A stretch of DNA of 64,000 nt from DASUPK01 sp963819715 (GTDB lineage: Bacteria > Actinomycetota > Thermoleophilia > Solirubrobacterales > 70-9), in the NCBI GenBank assembly GCA_963819715.1, contig CAWFXE010000001.1:379903-443902 (forward strand). Direction: 5' to 3'. Each line of letters starts with the position of its first letter. The stretch's first letter is position 1. The translations under genes and the position numbers were made by a program. Below are positions 1 to 8,222 of the stretch, piece by piece. Below the pieces are notes generated by a model that ran no database searches, was not told the origin of the DNA, and worked only from the letters and a program-made list of their open reading frames with translations.

Positions 1-685
1 ATGGCCGGCGCCGTCCGCCGCGGACTCAAGCGCCCGCTGCTGATCGGCGACATGCCCTTCGGCTCGTACGAGTCGCTCCAACGAGCAGGCGATCGAGAAC
101 GCGCAGCGGTTCGTCAAGGAAGCCGGCTGCGACGCCGTCAAGCTCGAGCGCGGCGGAGCCTCAGTCGACCGCGCCCGCGCGATCGTCCGCTCGGGAATTC
201 CGGTGATGGGGCACGTCGGGCTCACCCCGCAGACCGCGACCGCGCTGGGCGGCTTCAAGGCGCAGGGCCGGACCGCCGAGGCCGCGGCGAAGCTGTGCGA
301 GGAGACCCTGGCGCTGCAGTCGGTCGGCTGCTTCTCGATTGTCTTCGAGGCGATCCCCTCAGCCGTCACGGAGGCCCTGATGCCGAAGCTGGAGATCCCG
401 GTGATCGGAATCGGCGCCGGCCCCTCCACGGACGGCCAGGTGCTCGTGCTGCACGACCTCCTCGGCGTCTACGACGGCCACAAGCCGAAGTTCGTCAAGC
501 GCTTCGCGGAGGTCAGGGCCGAATCGCTGAAGGGAGTCCGCGCCTATACCGACGAGGTCCGTGCCCGGACGTTCCCGGATGAGGAGAAGCACACCTACTC
601 GATCCCACAGGAAGAACTGGAGGAGTTCGCCCGCTACCTGGAACAGGAGGCCCTGGCGGGCACCAACACTCCCTGGGACTGGTAG
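1..685 (+). pseudogene. panB: 3-methyl-2-oxobutanoate hydroxymethyltransferase, 5'-truncated by window edge, one frameshift
   Basis: This enzyme makes ketopantoate from 2-ketoisovalerate and methylene-tetrahydrofolate in pantothenate and CoA synthesis. The frame open at base 1 reads the family motif GDMPFGSYE. From base 77 the similarity continues in the next frame with SNEQAIENAQRF, CDAVKLE, MGHVGLTPQ and PVIGIGAG, ending at 685. One extra base near 73-77 explains the break. The N-terminal part of the usual 260-280 residues lies upstream of the window. Because the family signal on both sides is strong, I think a sequencing error or a very recent mutation is more likely than old decay. The identity is secure; only the reading frame is doubtful. 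Confidence 0.85.
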
Positions 686-961
686 TCAGATCCCGAGGAG
701 CTGCTTCTTCTTCGCCTCGAAGTCGTCGGCGGTGATCACGCCCTCATCGCGCAGCTTCGCGAGCTTCTCGAGCTCGGCGGTGTAATCCTCCCCGCCTCCC
801 GAGAGCGCCGGTGCCGGGGGCGCCTGCTGCGCGTCGGCGGGCTGGTCCTGCTGAGCCCACTTCTCCTCCTGGCGATGTCGCACTCTGCCGGCGACTCCGG
901 CGGCGACGCCAACGCGGGCCGCGCCGCGGAGCAATCCGGGTCCTTGTCTTACGAGTGGCAT
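686..961 (-). CDS. SHOCT domain protein
   Basis: This is a 91-residue protein of unknown role. The C-terminal 30 residues match the SHOCT pattern (a short domain found at protein ends), with LEKLAKLRDEGVIT followed by DFEAKKKQLL. The N-terminal half is basic and Ala/Gly/Gln rich with no clear fold. I chose the ATG at 961 because GGAGGAAG lies a few bases upstream. It follows the DUF6325 gene on the same strand, and SHOCT and DUF6325 genes are often neighbours in actinobacteria, so the two may be cotranscribed. Confidence 0.7.
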   Translation of the reverse strand: MPLVRQGPGLLRGAARVGVAAGVAGRVRHRQEEKWAQQDQPADAQQAPPAPALSGGGEDYTAELEKLAKLRDEGVITADDFEAKKKQLLGI

Positions 962-980
962 CTCACTTCCTCCTTCGTCT

Positions 981-1421
981 TCAAGCGTTCGCCTGGGCCC
1001 ATTCGCGCGCGGCCACGATGACCTCGTGCGGGATCCGGTCGTAGCCGCGGAGCTCGCCGCCGGCATCGCGGATGGCGCCGGCCACGCCCTTCGCCCAGAT
1101 GTTCTCCCAGGCCAGCACGGCGGCTGAGGACCCTGGGTCGAGCGACTCCGCGACCGCCATCAGGTCCTCCTCGTTGAACAGCCCGGTCGGCTCGGCGCCG
1201 AGCTTTCCGAGGGCACTCTGCACGTCGGGGTCCAACTCGCTGAGCTCGAACGCCACCATGTCGCCGTTCTCATCCTTGCCCGCGAACGCGATGTCGATGA
1301 TCCGGATCGTGCCCGCATCCACCAGGTCCGCCAGCGCGGGCGCGATCTCGCCCTTGAACTGGTTTCCCGGGAATCCGACGACGATGTACTCGACGGGACC
1401 GATGTCAGCTGCGTCAGCCAT
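981..1421 (-). CDS. DUF6325 family protein
   Basis: This 146-residue acidic soluble protein has the DUF6325 pattern: an opening VEYIVVGFPGNQF, then AGTIRIIDIAFAGKDENG, and a late AVLAWENIWAKG. The function is unknown; the family is common in actinobacteria beside small SHOCT or membrane proteins. The ATG at 1421 has GGAGG five bases upstream and is preferred over an in-frame TTG at 1433. Its first codons overlap the 3' end of the upstream membrane-protein gene, so the two are probably translated from one mRNA. Confidence 0.75.
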   Translation of the reverse strand: MADAADIGPVEYIVVGFPGNQFKGEIAPALADLVDAGTIRIIDIAFAGKDENGDMVAFELSELDPDVQSALGKLGAEPTGLFNEEDLMAVAESLDPGSSAAVLAWENIWAKGVAGAIRDAGGELRGYDRIPHEVIVAAREWAQANA

Positions 1422-2619
1422 CACTGCCTCCAAAGCGGGACGCCAGCGAATTGCTCCACCGTTGCGAGGCGGCGTCCCAGGTCTCGCCGGGGAAGTCCTT
1501 GATCGCCTGGTGACGTAGGAACTCCAGCCCGGCGATCGCCAGCGCGATCAGCAGCAGCGCCGTGGGCACGCGCTCGAAGCCCGGAGTCGGGGACCAGATG
1601 AAGAGCAGGAGAAGGAGCAGGCCGAGCGCCGAATACGCGATCACGCGCCGCTCGAGGATCGGAGCTGTGGCGCGCCGCGCCCGCCTGCCGAGCCCAGTCG
1701 GCCCGGCCAGCCAGGCGCCGATCACGATGAAGAGCCCGTAGAAGATGAGCGCTCCCCCCTGGGCATTGAGAAGCGAGGTGCCGATCTCCCAGGTGGCGGT
1801 GACCGCGGGCCTGACGGACTCCGTCGTGGCGAGATGATCGATCAGGGCGTTCCCGGCGATGCTCCTGACGACCAGGACCAGGACCCCCACCACGATGAAG
1901 GCGAAGCCGACCGAGCGGAACGCCACGCGGCGCCATCCCTGCGCGAGGTAGATCGCCAGAGCGAACAGCGCGAGGGCGAGCACGGTCAGCACCCAGGCCA
2001 GCGTCCGCAGCAGGTTGAGGAGCTTGTTGACCTTGACCAGGTCGTCGTTGGAGACGACCTGGATCTGAGCGACGCTCGGCGGCAGCTTGCCGGCGGCATT
2101 GACCCCGAGCTGCTGTCCCAGTTGGTCGACGATCGTGCCGATGTCCAGGGTCACGGGTTCGTCACCCCCGTGTTCGACCACCTTGAGCAGGGTCGATTGC
2201 GCCGCGCGGTTGGCGTCCTCCCAGAGCTGCTGCACCCGGGGCCGCTCCAGAGCCCGGTTGGCCAGCTGGGTCGCCAGCTGGCGGATCCCCGCCGCGGCCG
2301 GGCCGGCCAGAGGCTGGAGGCGTGGCGGCAGGGCCGTCTGCAGCTCTGCCTGGACGTCCACGTTGGCGTACAGCGTGTCGACCATGTAGTCCGCGACCTG
2401 GGTCCGGATTTCGGGGTTCTCCAGCAGCTGGCTGCTGGTGTTCGTCCAGCTGTCGGTCTCGAGGAGCTGGCGGTTGGCCCAGAGCGCGAACGAGGCAAGG
2501 AATGCGAGCAGCGAAGCGACGACGATCAGGGTGCGAACGATCCCCCGCCGCTGCCGCGGCGCGGTGGTCCGGCTCTGCGGACCTACGGACGCTTCCACCT
2601 CTTCCCCTCGCTGGGGCAC
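1414..2619 (-). CDS. multi-pass integral membrane protein
   Basis: This is a 401-residue membrane protein that I do not recognise beyond being like hypothetical integral membrane proteins of actinobacteria. A hydrophobic segment near residues 28-47 is followed by an extracytoplasmic-type region of about 150 residues rich in Gln, Asn and Leu. Then come about five further membrane segments between residues 205 and 370, and a short polar tail. The GTG at 2619 is preceded by AGGAA. It overlaps the DUF6325 gene downstream by 8 bases. No catalytic motif is visible. Confidence 0.7.
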   Translation of the reverse strand: MPQRGEEVEASVGPQSRTTAPRQRRGIVRTLIVVASLLAFLASFALWANRQLLETDSWTNTSSQLLENPEIRTQVADYMVDTLYANVDVQAELQTALPPRLQPLAGPAAAGIRQLATQLANRALERPRVQQLWEDANRAAQSTLLKVVEHGGDEPVTLDIGTIVDQLGQQLGVNAAGKLPPSVAQIQVVSNDDLVKVNKLLNLLRTLAWVLTVLALALFALAIYLAQGWRRVAFRSVGFAFIVVGVLVLVVRSIAGNALIDHLATTESVRPAVTATWEIGTSLLNAQGGALIFYGLFIVIGAWLAGPTGLGRRARRATAPILERRVIAYSALGLLLLLLFIWSPTPGFERVPTALLLIALAIAGLEFLRHQAIKDFPGETWDAASQRWSNSLASRFGGSDG

Positions 2620-2684
2620 TTCCTGGCCCCGGTTGACCTCTGGGTTCTATCAGCCCCGCAGGGCTTTCGCTAGCGTCCGGCGCT

Positions 2685-3101
2685 GTGGCGGTGCACACCG
2701 GCGAGCTGTCGCTTTCCACCCAGGGCGATGCGGACGTCATCGACATCACTGTCGAGGTCCAGCGAGTCGTTGCCGACGGGCCTGTCGCCGATGGCCTGGT
2801 CACGGCGTTCGTGCGAGGCTCCACGGCGGCGATCACGACCATGGAATTTGAGCCCGGCGGAGTTTCGGACCTCCGGGCGCTCCTCGACCGGCTGATTCCA
2901 GTACAGGGCGACTACGAGCACAACCGGCTCAATCACGACACCAACTCCCACGCGCACCAGCGCGCCTCGCTGATCGGAGCCTCGGAGCAGGTACCGGTGA
3001 TCGGCGGCAGGCTCACTCTCGGGACTTGGCAGCAGCTGGTGCTGATCGACTTCGACGACCGCGCGCGCGACAGAACCGTCGTCGTTCAGGTCGTCTCCTG
3101 A
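2685..3101 (+). CDS. YjbQ family protein (UPF0047, secondary thiamine-phosphate synthase-like)
   Basis: This 138-residue protein is typical in length for the YjbQ/UPF0047 family. The family signatures are present: YEHN, then NSHAHQRASLIGAS, then GRLTLGTWQQLVLIDFD. The conserved His and Asn residues are thought to form a metal site. Some members show weak thiamine-phosphate synthase activity, but the physiological role is unknown. The first codon is GTG at 2685, with another in-frame GTG at 2691. It is transcribed divergently from the membrane protein upstream and ends 1 base before the convergent DUF389 gene. Confidence 0.85.
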   Translation: MAVHTGELSLSTQGDADVIDITVEVQRVVADGPVADGLVTAFVRGSTAAITTMEFEPGGVSDLRALLDRLIPVQGDYEHNRLNHDTNSHAHQRASLIGASEQVPVIGGRLTLGTWQQLVLIDFDDRARDRTVVVQVVS

Positions 3102-3102
3102 G

Positions 3103-4011
3103 TCAAGCGGTCTGGCGGCGCTCCCGGACACCCGACAGCCAGCGCTGGAGCGCCAGGGTGGTCGTGCCGGAGAGCAGGAGCAGCGAGACGTTGGTCGCCA
3201 GGACGCCCGCGGCGCCCCAGGACACGCTCGACTCGCCGAGGCCGAGCGAGACTCCGAACAGCGCCGACGCGGGGATCGTGGTCACCGAGATCGCGACTCC
3301 GACGGCAGCGGCCGCCCGGGTCTCGAACGAGAGCATCGCGGCCACCCCGGCCGCCAGGGCGACCAGGACGGTCGAGTAGTCGATGTCCGCCAGCCCCTTC
3401 AGGGCGCTGTCGTGGACCGCGAAGTCCGCGGTCAGGATCCCTGTCAGCTGCAGACTCCAGGCGACGGCCGCTGCGACGAGCCAGGTCAGGAGAATGCCGA
3501 GCGACAGGGTCACGAAGGCCCTCCACGCGAGCCGAATCCGGCCGGCCACGAGGCCGACGCAGGCGGCGCAGATCGGCAATAGGTCCGGGCTGACGGCCAT
3601 CGCGCCCACGACGAGGATCGGGTTGTCCGTGATCACGCCGATCGATCCCAGGACGCCGGCGACCGCCATGAGCGCCAGGTAGCGGCCCAGCGGACGTGAG
3701 TGCGTCCGCGCCTCCCCCATCACCTCGATCCAGGCGAAGCCCTCCCCTCCAGCCAGCGCGCCATGCGGCGGGTGCGGCGCGACGACTTCCTGGCGGGTGA
3801 GCAGATAGTCCGACTCGTCCACCTCCCACTCGCGGATCAGCTGCACGACGCGGTCCGCCACCGAGGGCAGCACGTCGGCGGCGAGCACCACCCCGGTCCC
3901 AGCGCGCTCCGGAGTGAGGGCGACGATGCGGTGGACCCCGCCGGTCTCCTCGAGCGCCTCGGTGACGGAGTCAGCGCGATGCTCCTCGACGGCGAGACGT
4001 AGTCGAAGCAC
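3103..4011 (-). CDS. DUF389 family membrane protein
   Basis: This 302-residue protein has a soluble N-terminal half (about residues 1-100) that looks like a small alpha/beta domain. A hydrophobic half then holds about five to six membrane segments. The stretch GVITDNPILVVGAMAVSPDLLP matches the most conserved part of DUF389 proteins. Their function is unknown; they have been proposed as small-molecule transporters or stress proteins. The start is GTG at 4011. The gene converges on the YjbQ gene with essentially no gap. Confidence 0.8.
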   Translation of the reverse strand: MLRLRLAVEEHRADSVTEALEETGGVHRIVALTPERAGTGVVLAADVLPSVADRVVQLIREWEVDESDYLLTRQEVVAPHPPHGALAGGEGFAWIEVMGEARTHSRPLGRYLALMAVAGVLGSIGVITDNPILVVGAMAVSPDLLPICAACVGLVAGRIRLAWRAFVTLSLGILLTWLVAAAVAWSLQLTGILTADFAVHDSALKGLADIDYSTVLVALAAGVAAMLSFETRAAAAVGVAISVTTIPASALFGVSLGLGESSVSWGAAGVLATNVSLLLLSGTTTLALQRWLSGVRERRQTA

Positions 4012-4045
4012 GCGCCGAGTCTAGGAACGCCGCGGGACGCGACCG

Positions 4046-4636
4046 CTACCTCTCCTTGAACTCGATCTCCCTGATCACCTTCGCCGGAGCGCCCGCGGCG
4101 ATCACCCCGGCTGGCAGGTCCCGGGTGACGACCGAGTTCGCGCCGATCACGCAGCGCTCGCCGATCTGGACGCCGCCCGTGACCACGCAGCCCACTCCGA
4201 ACCAGCAGTTCGACCCGATCCGCACCGGGCCCTGCGGCTCGAACCCCTGCCAGGTCACCGGCTTTGTCGGATCGTCGTAGCGATGGTCCGAGTCCCCGAC
4301 GAAGCAATTGTTGGCGAACATGACGTGGTCGCCGATCTCAATCAGCTCGAGCGCCGCCAGCATCGTGTTGCGGTTCAGGAAGCAGCCCTCGCCGATCCGG
4401 ATCCGCGCGTCGCCGGAGAGCGTCAGCCAGCAGCCCGGCTCGAGCAGCGTGCCATCGCCGATCTCGAGGCGGCCCGAGTCGAGCGCCTCCAGCACCTCTC
4501 CCTCGACCGGATAGCGGATGAAGAAGCCGCCCTCGGCTGCGTGCCGGTTGATCCGGCGGCGGCGGCTTCGGCTGCTGTTGCGCTCGTACCAGCGCCGCTT
4601 GACCCGCCACGTGCGCCATTGACTCCATGAGGCCAC
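4046..4636 (-). CDS. hexapeptide-repeat acyltransferase (left-handed beta-helix)
   Basis: This is a predicted acetyl- or acyltransferase of 196 residues. After an Arg-rich N-terminus the chain shows imperfect hexapeptide repeats of the form [LIV]-G-x-x-x-x, for example IGDGTLLEPG, IGEGCFLNRN, IGDHVMFANN and IGERCVIGANSVV. These build a left-handed beta helix. It ends with the usual AGAPAKVIREI. The acceptor is unknown; sugar or antibiotic acetyltransferases of the Maa/CAT type look similar. The GTG at 4636 is a plausible start because the divergent kinase gene begins soon after, but the exact start is uncertain. Confidence 0.75.
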   Translation of the reverse strand: MASWSQWRTWRVKRRWYERNSSRSRRRRINRHAAEGGFFIRYPVEGEVLEALDSGRLEIGDGTLLEPGCWLTLSGDARIRIGEGCFLNRNTMLAALELIEIGDHVMFANNCFVGDSDHRYDDPTKPVTWQGFEPQGPVRIGSNCWFGVGCVVTGGVQIGERCVIGANSVVTRDLPAGVIAAGAPAKVIREIEFKER

Positions 4637-4673
4637 GCCGGGAGCTTCGCAAAAGTCCCGGTTGGCGCCGGAT

Positions 4674-5660
4674 ATGGTCCCGGGCGTGAGCCCCGACCCG
4701 AAGCAGGCAGTGCGTGGCGGTATCGACCTGGGCGGCACCAAGATCCAGACCGCGATCCTGGACGAGAAGAACGAGGTCCTCGGACAGTCACGGCGGCCGA
4801 CCCCGCACACGGGCGGGCCGGAGGACGTGGCGCGTGAGGTGGCCGCAGCGATGCGCGAGGCGGCGGCCCAGGCCGGGCTCGGCACCCGGGACCTGAATGG
4901 GATCGGAATGGGCTCGCCCGGCGACGCTGACGAGAAGACGGGTGTCGTCTCCGATGCCCGCAACCTGCCGGGCTGGACCGGCTCGTTCCCGCTCGGCGAA
5001 ACCCTCTCCAAGGATCTCGGCGTCCCCGTGCGGATCGGCAACGACGTCTCGGTCGCCGTTCAGGGGGAGTTCGAGTTGGGCGCCGGCAAGCCCTTCAAGA
5101 CCATCCTCGGGGTCTGGTGGGGCACAGGCGTCGGCGGCGGCCTGATCCTCGACGGCAAGATGTGGCTGGGGCGCGGCGCGGCGGGTGAGATTGGGCACGT
5201 CGTCGTCAAACGAGGCGGCGCGCGGTGCACCTGCGGGCGCAAGGGCTGCATGGAGGCATACGCGGGGAGGCTCGCGATGGAGATCAAGGCGCGCAAGGAG
5301 GTGAAGAACGGCGCCAAGACGGACCTCTTCAAGATCATGGAGGAGCACGGCCGAGACCGGCTCACAAGCGGCATCTGGGAGCGCGCGCTGAGGCACGGGG
5401 ACGACCTGGCGACCACGCTCGTCGACCGGGCGGTGAGGGCGCTTGGCGTCGGAATCGCCTCATCCGTCAATCTGCTCGATCCGGACGCCGTGATCATCGG
5501 GGGCGGCTTGGGCGAACGCCTGGGTCAGAAGTACGTCCACAGAATCGCCCAGCGGATGCATCCGCATCTCTTCGTGGACGATCGGCCGCCGGAGATGAGG
5601 CTCGCGGCCCTGGGCGATCTGGGCGGCGCGATCGGCGCTGCCCTGCTCGTCAAGGAATAG
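4674..5660 (+). CDS. ROK family sugar kinase (glucokinase-like)
   Basis: This is a cytosolic sugar kinase, most likely acting on glucose, of about 328 residues. The ATP phosphate loop GIDLGGTKIQTAIL lies at the N-terminus. The ROK signature follows at GEIGHVVV, with the zinc motif CTCGRKGCMEAY. The catalytic Asp is in GNDVSVA and the adenosine-site glycines are in VIIGGGLGE. The start is ambiguous among TTG 4662, ATG 4674 and GTG 4686, since none has a clear ribosome binding site. It is divergent from the acyltransferase gene. Substrate identity cannot be fixed from sequence. Confidence 0.85.
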   Translation: MVPGVSPDPKQAVRGGIDLGGTKIQTAILDEKNEVLGQSRRPTPHTGGPEDVAREVAAAMREAAAQAGLGTRDLNGIGMGSPGDADEKTGVVSDARNLPGWTGSFPLGETLSKDLGVPVRIGNDVSVAVQGEFELGAGKPFKTILGVWWGTGVGGGLILDGKMWLGRGAAGEIGHVVVKRGGARCTCGRKGCMEAYAGRLAMEIKARKEVKNGAKTDLFKIMEEHGRDRLTSGIWERALRHGDDLATTLVDRAVRALGVGIASSVNLLDPDAVIIGGGLGERLGQKYVHRIAQRMHPHLFVDDRPPEMRLAALGDLGGAIGAALLVKE

Positions 5661-5691
5661 GACACGCGCGCTCGCGAAGTAATCCGATCGG

Positions 5692-5729
5692 GCCGCTCCT
5701 TACGCGGAAACCGGAGGGGCGGCGGTTTT
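5692..5729 (+). terminator. possible terminator after ROK kinase gene
   Basis: GCCGCTCC at 5692-5699 can pair with GGGGCGGC at 5716-5723 (one U-G pair), with a small inner CGG-AAA-CCG stem. GG and a run of four T follow. It lies 30 bases after the kinase stop codon. Confidence 0.4.
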
Positions 5730-5786
5730 CACCTTCGCGCGGTGGGTATGGCCCCGCCCATTCGTCAACGACATGGAGGGATGGGG

Positions 5787-6263
5787 ATGCCCGATCGAAG
5801 CGACGCCAGGCCCGCTGTGGCTCTCGTTGGGGGAGCTCTTCTCCTGATCAGTCTGTTCGTGACCTGGTACGCGACGCCGGCGATTCCGCCCGCCACGGGC
5901 ACCGTGGACATCGGGAACGCCTGGAACGTCTTCGAGTCTCTGGACCTGATCCTGGCCGCGATAGGAATCGCGGCGCTCTACAGCGTCTGGGAGCAACATA
6001 CGGGCCATTTCCGCTTCGGCGCGAGCTGGCTCCTGCCTATGAGCCTCGCCGCGCTGACGATCGTGGTCTCGCAGATCCTGGATCCGCCGCCCGTGGCGGG
6101 CGCCAACCCGGAGCTGGTAACCGGCGCCTGGCTGGCGCTCGGCGGCGCGTCGGCGCTGGTGATCGCGGGTGTGCTCGCCATGGCGAACGTCTCGCTGGCC
6201 GTGGAGCTCGAGTCGCGCTCCGGATCGACCGGCAACCGTCGCCGTGCCGCGGATTCCGCCTGA
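5787..6263 (+). CDS. small four-helix membrane protein
   Basis: This is an unrecognised membrane protein of 158 residues. It has about four hydrophobic segments: a first one beginning AVALVGGALLLISLF, a second around LILAAIGIAALYSV, a third around LPMSLAALTIVV and a fourth near ALVIAGVLAMANV. A short basic C-terminus follows. The ATG at 5787 is chosen because GGAGGG sits six bases upstream; in-frame ATG and GTG codons farther 5' lack one. It converges on another small membrane protein gene across a strong hairpin. Confidence 0.6.
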   Translation: MPDRSDARPAVALVGGALLLISLFVTWYATPAIPPATGTVDIGNAWNVFESLDLILAAIGIAALYSVWEQHTGHFRFGASWLLPMSLAALTIVVSQILDPPPVAGANPELVTGAWLALGGASALVIAGVLAMANVSLAVELESRSGSTGNRRRAADSA

Positions 6264-6279
6264 ACAGATCGAAGGAAAA

Positions 6280-6308
6280 GCGGGGCCCGGTCTTTGGCCG
6301 GGCCCCGC
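6280..6308. terminator. bidirectional hairpin terminator between convergent genes
   Basis: A perfect 11-base stem (GCGGGGCCCGG at 6280-6290 against 6298-6308) with a 7-base loop sits between the stop codons of two convergent genes at 6263 and 6321. It lacks a long T run but is followed by GTTTCT on the plus strand. Confidence 0.6.
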
Positions 6309-6320
6309 GAATCCCGGTTT

Positions 6321-6701
6321 CTAGACTCGGGCCCGCTCCTCCTCGCCGAACTCGACGATGCCGTAGACGATCCATACGCAGATGAAGAAGATCGCCAGAG
6401 ACCAGAACGGGTGGTGCTCGCCCATCGAGAGCAGAGCATCAATCGCACCGATTGTGCCGGCGGCGATTCCAATCACTCGACCGTAGGCATTCCCTGACAT
6501 GAGCGAGAAGCCACCGGTCAGCTGAATCACACCGACGATGATCAGGAACCAACCCATCGTGTGCAGATTCGTGAAGACCAGCCTCGTGTCCTCGATATAG
6601 AACTTGGCGTCGGAGATCGCGCCGATGCCGTAGATGATGTTGAGAACGCCCACCATCAGCAGCAGGATCGCGACGAATACGACTCGACCCGCACCTCTCA
6701 T
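6321..6701 (-). CDS. DUF7144-like small membrane protein
   Basis: This 126-residue protein has four predicted membrane segments. It begins with VVFVAILLLMVGVLNIIYGI and continues with a central MGWFLIIVGVIQLTGGF, and it resembles the DUF7144 family of actinobacterial membrane proteins with unknown function. The ATG at 6701 follows AGGGAGA with proper spacing. The C-terminus is acidic (EFGEEE). It lies downstream of another membrane-protein gene on the same strand but is separated by 55 bases, so cotranscription is possible and not proven. Confidence 0.7.
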   Translation of the reverse strand: MRGAGRVVFVAILLLMVGVLNIIYGIGAISDAKFYIEDTRLVFTNLHTMGWFLIIVGVIQLTGGFSLMSGNAYGRVIGIAAGTIGAIDALLSMGEHHPFWSLAIFFICVWIVYGIVEFGEEERARV

Positions 6702-6756
6702 GTAGGTCTCCCTTCTCTTTAGCCGGCTGCTCGGAGACAGCCGTATCCAGCCGAAA

Positions 6757-7539
6757 CTACTCCTCCGAGCGGCCGGATCCGGGTGCACGGGGACTCGGAA
6801 GCGATGGCGCCCCGCCGATCAGATCCTGGAGCCGGCGCACGCGTTTATCGTGGCGCGCCTTGCGCGCCTGAGCCTTGACCAGCTTGCCGCTGCCGGGCTT
6901 GTACCGACGGTTCGCCCACCACGATCCCGGTCGCGCCAGACGGATCGCCGCCACCCAGGCGACGGGCGGAATGAACATCCCGATCACGGCCGAGCTGATC
7001 TTGCCCTTGAGCGCGACGAACGCGCAGAGCGACAGGTCGAAGAGAACCGTCGCGACGATCGCCAGCGTGGACCCGCCGTCGCCGGCGTCGAGGGGAACGA
7101 AACCGACGATGAGCGCGCCGCCGACGATCGCCGCGAAGATCACCGCATCGACCGAGCTGCGCCCCTCCTCCGCCCAGTAGACGTCCTCGAGGTAGAGCCA
7201 GAGCGCGAACTCGTCGAGGGTCAGGCCCATCCCCACGCCGAAGAGGCCGGCGAGGATCTCGAACCATGGGCTCGCCGGCGAGAGCACGAAGCTGAGGAAG
7301 CCCGCGATCATGATGAAGACGATCCCGAACACGAGGTGGTGGATGTGGACCCCGCCCGGGCTCACGTTCCCCGGCCACCAGGAGACCTCGGCCCGGATCA
7401 TCCGCGTGCTGAACCGGATGAAGCCGAACGAGAGCAGCATCGCCGCGAGCAGGATCAGGCCCGCGCGCTGATCCGCGGTGTCCAGAGCGGCGCTGCTCTG
7501 GATCTTCAGGCTGACGGCGGCTAGCAGACCCTCTCCCAC
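6757..7539 (-). CDS. integral membrane protein, hypothetical
   Basis: This 260-residue protein has six or seven hydrophobic segments between residues 25 and 205 and a basic Lys/Arg-rich C-terminal tail (KAQARKARHDKRVRR). The motif GVHIHHLVFGI followed by GMGLTLDEFALWL places several His, Asp and Glu residues in or near the membrane, a pattern seen in actinobacterial hypothetical membrane proteins. I cannot name a function; metal binding or hydrolase activity in the membrane would be speculation. It starts at 7539. Confidence 0.65.
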   Translation of the reverse strand: MGEGLLAAVSLKIQSSAALDTADQRAGLILLAAMLLSFGFIRFSTRMIRAEVSWWPGNVSPGGVHIHHLVFGIVFIMIAGFLSFVLSPASPWFEILAGLFGVGMGLTLDEFALWLYLEDVYWAEEGRSSVDAVIFAAIVGGALIVGFVPLDAGDGGSTLAIVATVLFDLSLCAFVALKGKISSAVIGMFIPPVAWVAAIRLARPGSWWANRRYKPGSGKLVKAQARKARHDKRVRRLQDLIGGAPSLPSPRAPGSGRSEE

Positions 7540-7563
7540 GGCAGCAGTATCTCGCCTGACGGA

Positions 7564-8187
7564 TCAGACGACGGGGTTGTATGTGACGGGCTTGATTGCC
7601 GGAGTGGGATCGGCGTTGCCGGCCGCGTCTCGAGCTCGAACTCGAAAGACGCGACGTCCGGGACGGATGTGCCACGTGCGCTGCCCCGGGAGACAGCGAC
7701 CCCAGCGCGTCCAGTTGCATTCAAAGGTCGTATTCGGCTCGTCGCTGCTGAACACCGGGGTCACCGTCCCCTTCGTCCGATTGAAATGGAGCCGGTTGAT
7801 GACGGTGCGCGGCGGACGCGAGTCCTCGGCGTAGGCGATCGGCGCCGAACACGGCGAGACGCTGTCCAAGGCATCGGTGGCGGTCGCGCTCAGCGTCGTC
7901 GTCGAGTCATTCGGCACCTGCACCTCGATGCCCGGGGAGGCGAGGGTCGTGGCCGGCGCAGACGGGTATGGAGGTCCGGAGCAGTTGCCGTTGGGATAAA
8001 TGTTGACCGTCGTCCCCGCCGGAGCCGTTCCCTGGACGAAGACGTGAACGGTCTTCCCCGGTGACCGCGGATTCGTGCCGGTCAGCACCGGCGCGGCGGG
8101 CGGCGCGTCGGCGAGCGCGCTGGCGCCCGCGAATCCCAGCGCGCAGGCGAGCAGCACACCGATTGTGGCAATCCTGGTCATGTCCAT
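7564..8187 (-). CDS. secreted protein with Ig/FN3-like repeats
   Basis: This 207-residue exported protein starts MDMTRIATIGVLLACALGFAG and is likely cut after ALA near residue 27. The mature part has two beta-rich stretches typical of bacterial Ig-like domains: the first carries HVFVQGTAPAGTTVNIY, the second SSDEPNTTFECNW and ends FRVRARDAAGNADPTP. The second matches the common pattern in which a cysteine pair frames a short beta hairpin. The function is unknown; an adhesive or cell-surface role is a guess. It lies 35 bases after uvrA on the same strand. Confidence 0.65.
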   Translation of the reverse strand: MDMTRIATIGVLLACALGFAGASALADAPPAAPVLTGTNPRSPGKTVHVFVQGTAPAGTTVNIYPNGNCSGPPYPSAPATTLASPGIEVQVPNDSTTTLSATATDALDSVSPCSAPIAYAEDSRPPRTVINRLHFNRTKGTVTPVFSSDEPNTTFECNWTRWGRCLPGQRTWHIRPGRRVFRVRARDAAGNADPTPAIKPVTYNPVV

Positions 8188-8222
8188 CAATCGGCCTCGA
8201 AGAGTTGGAGCTTGAGCCGGAC

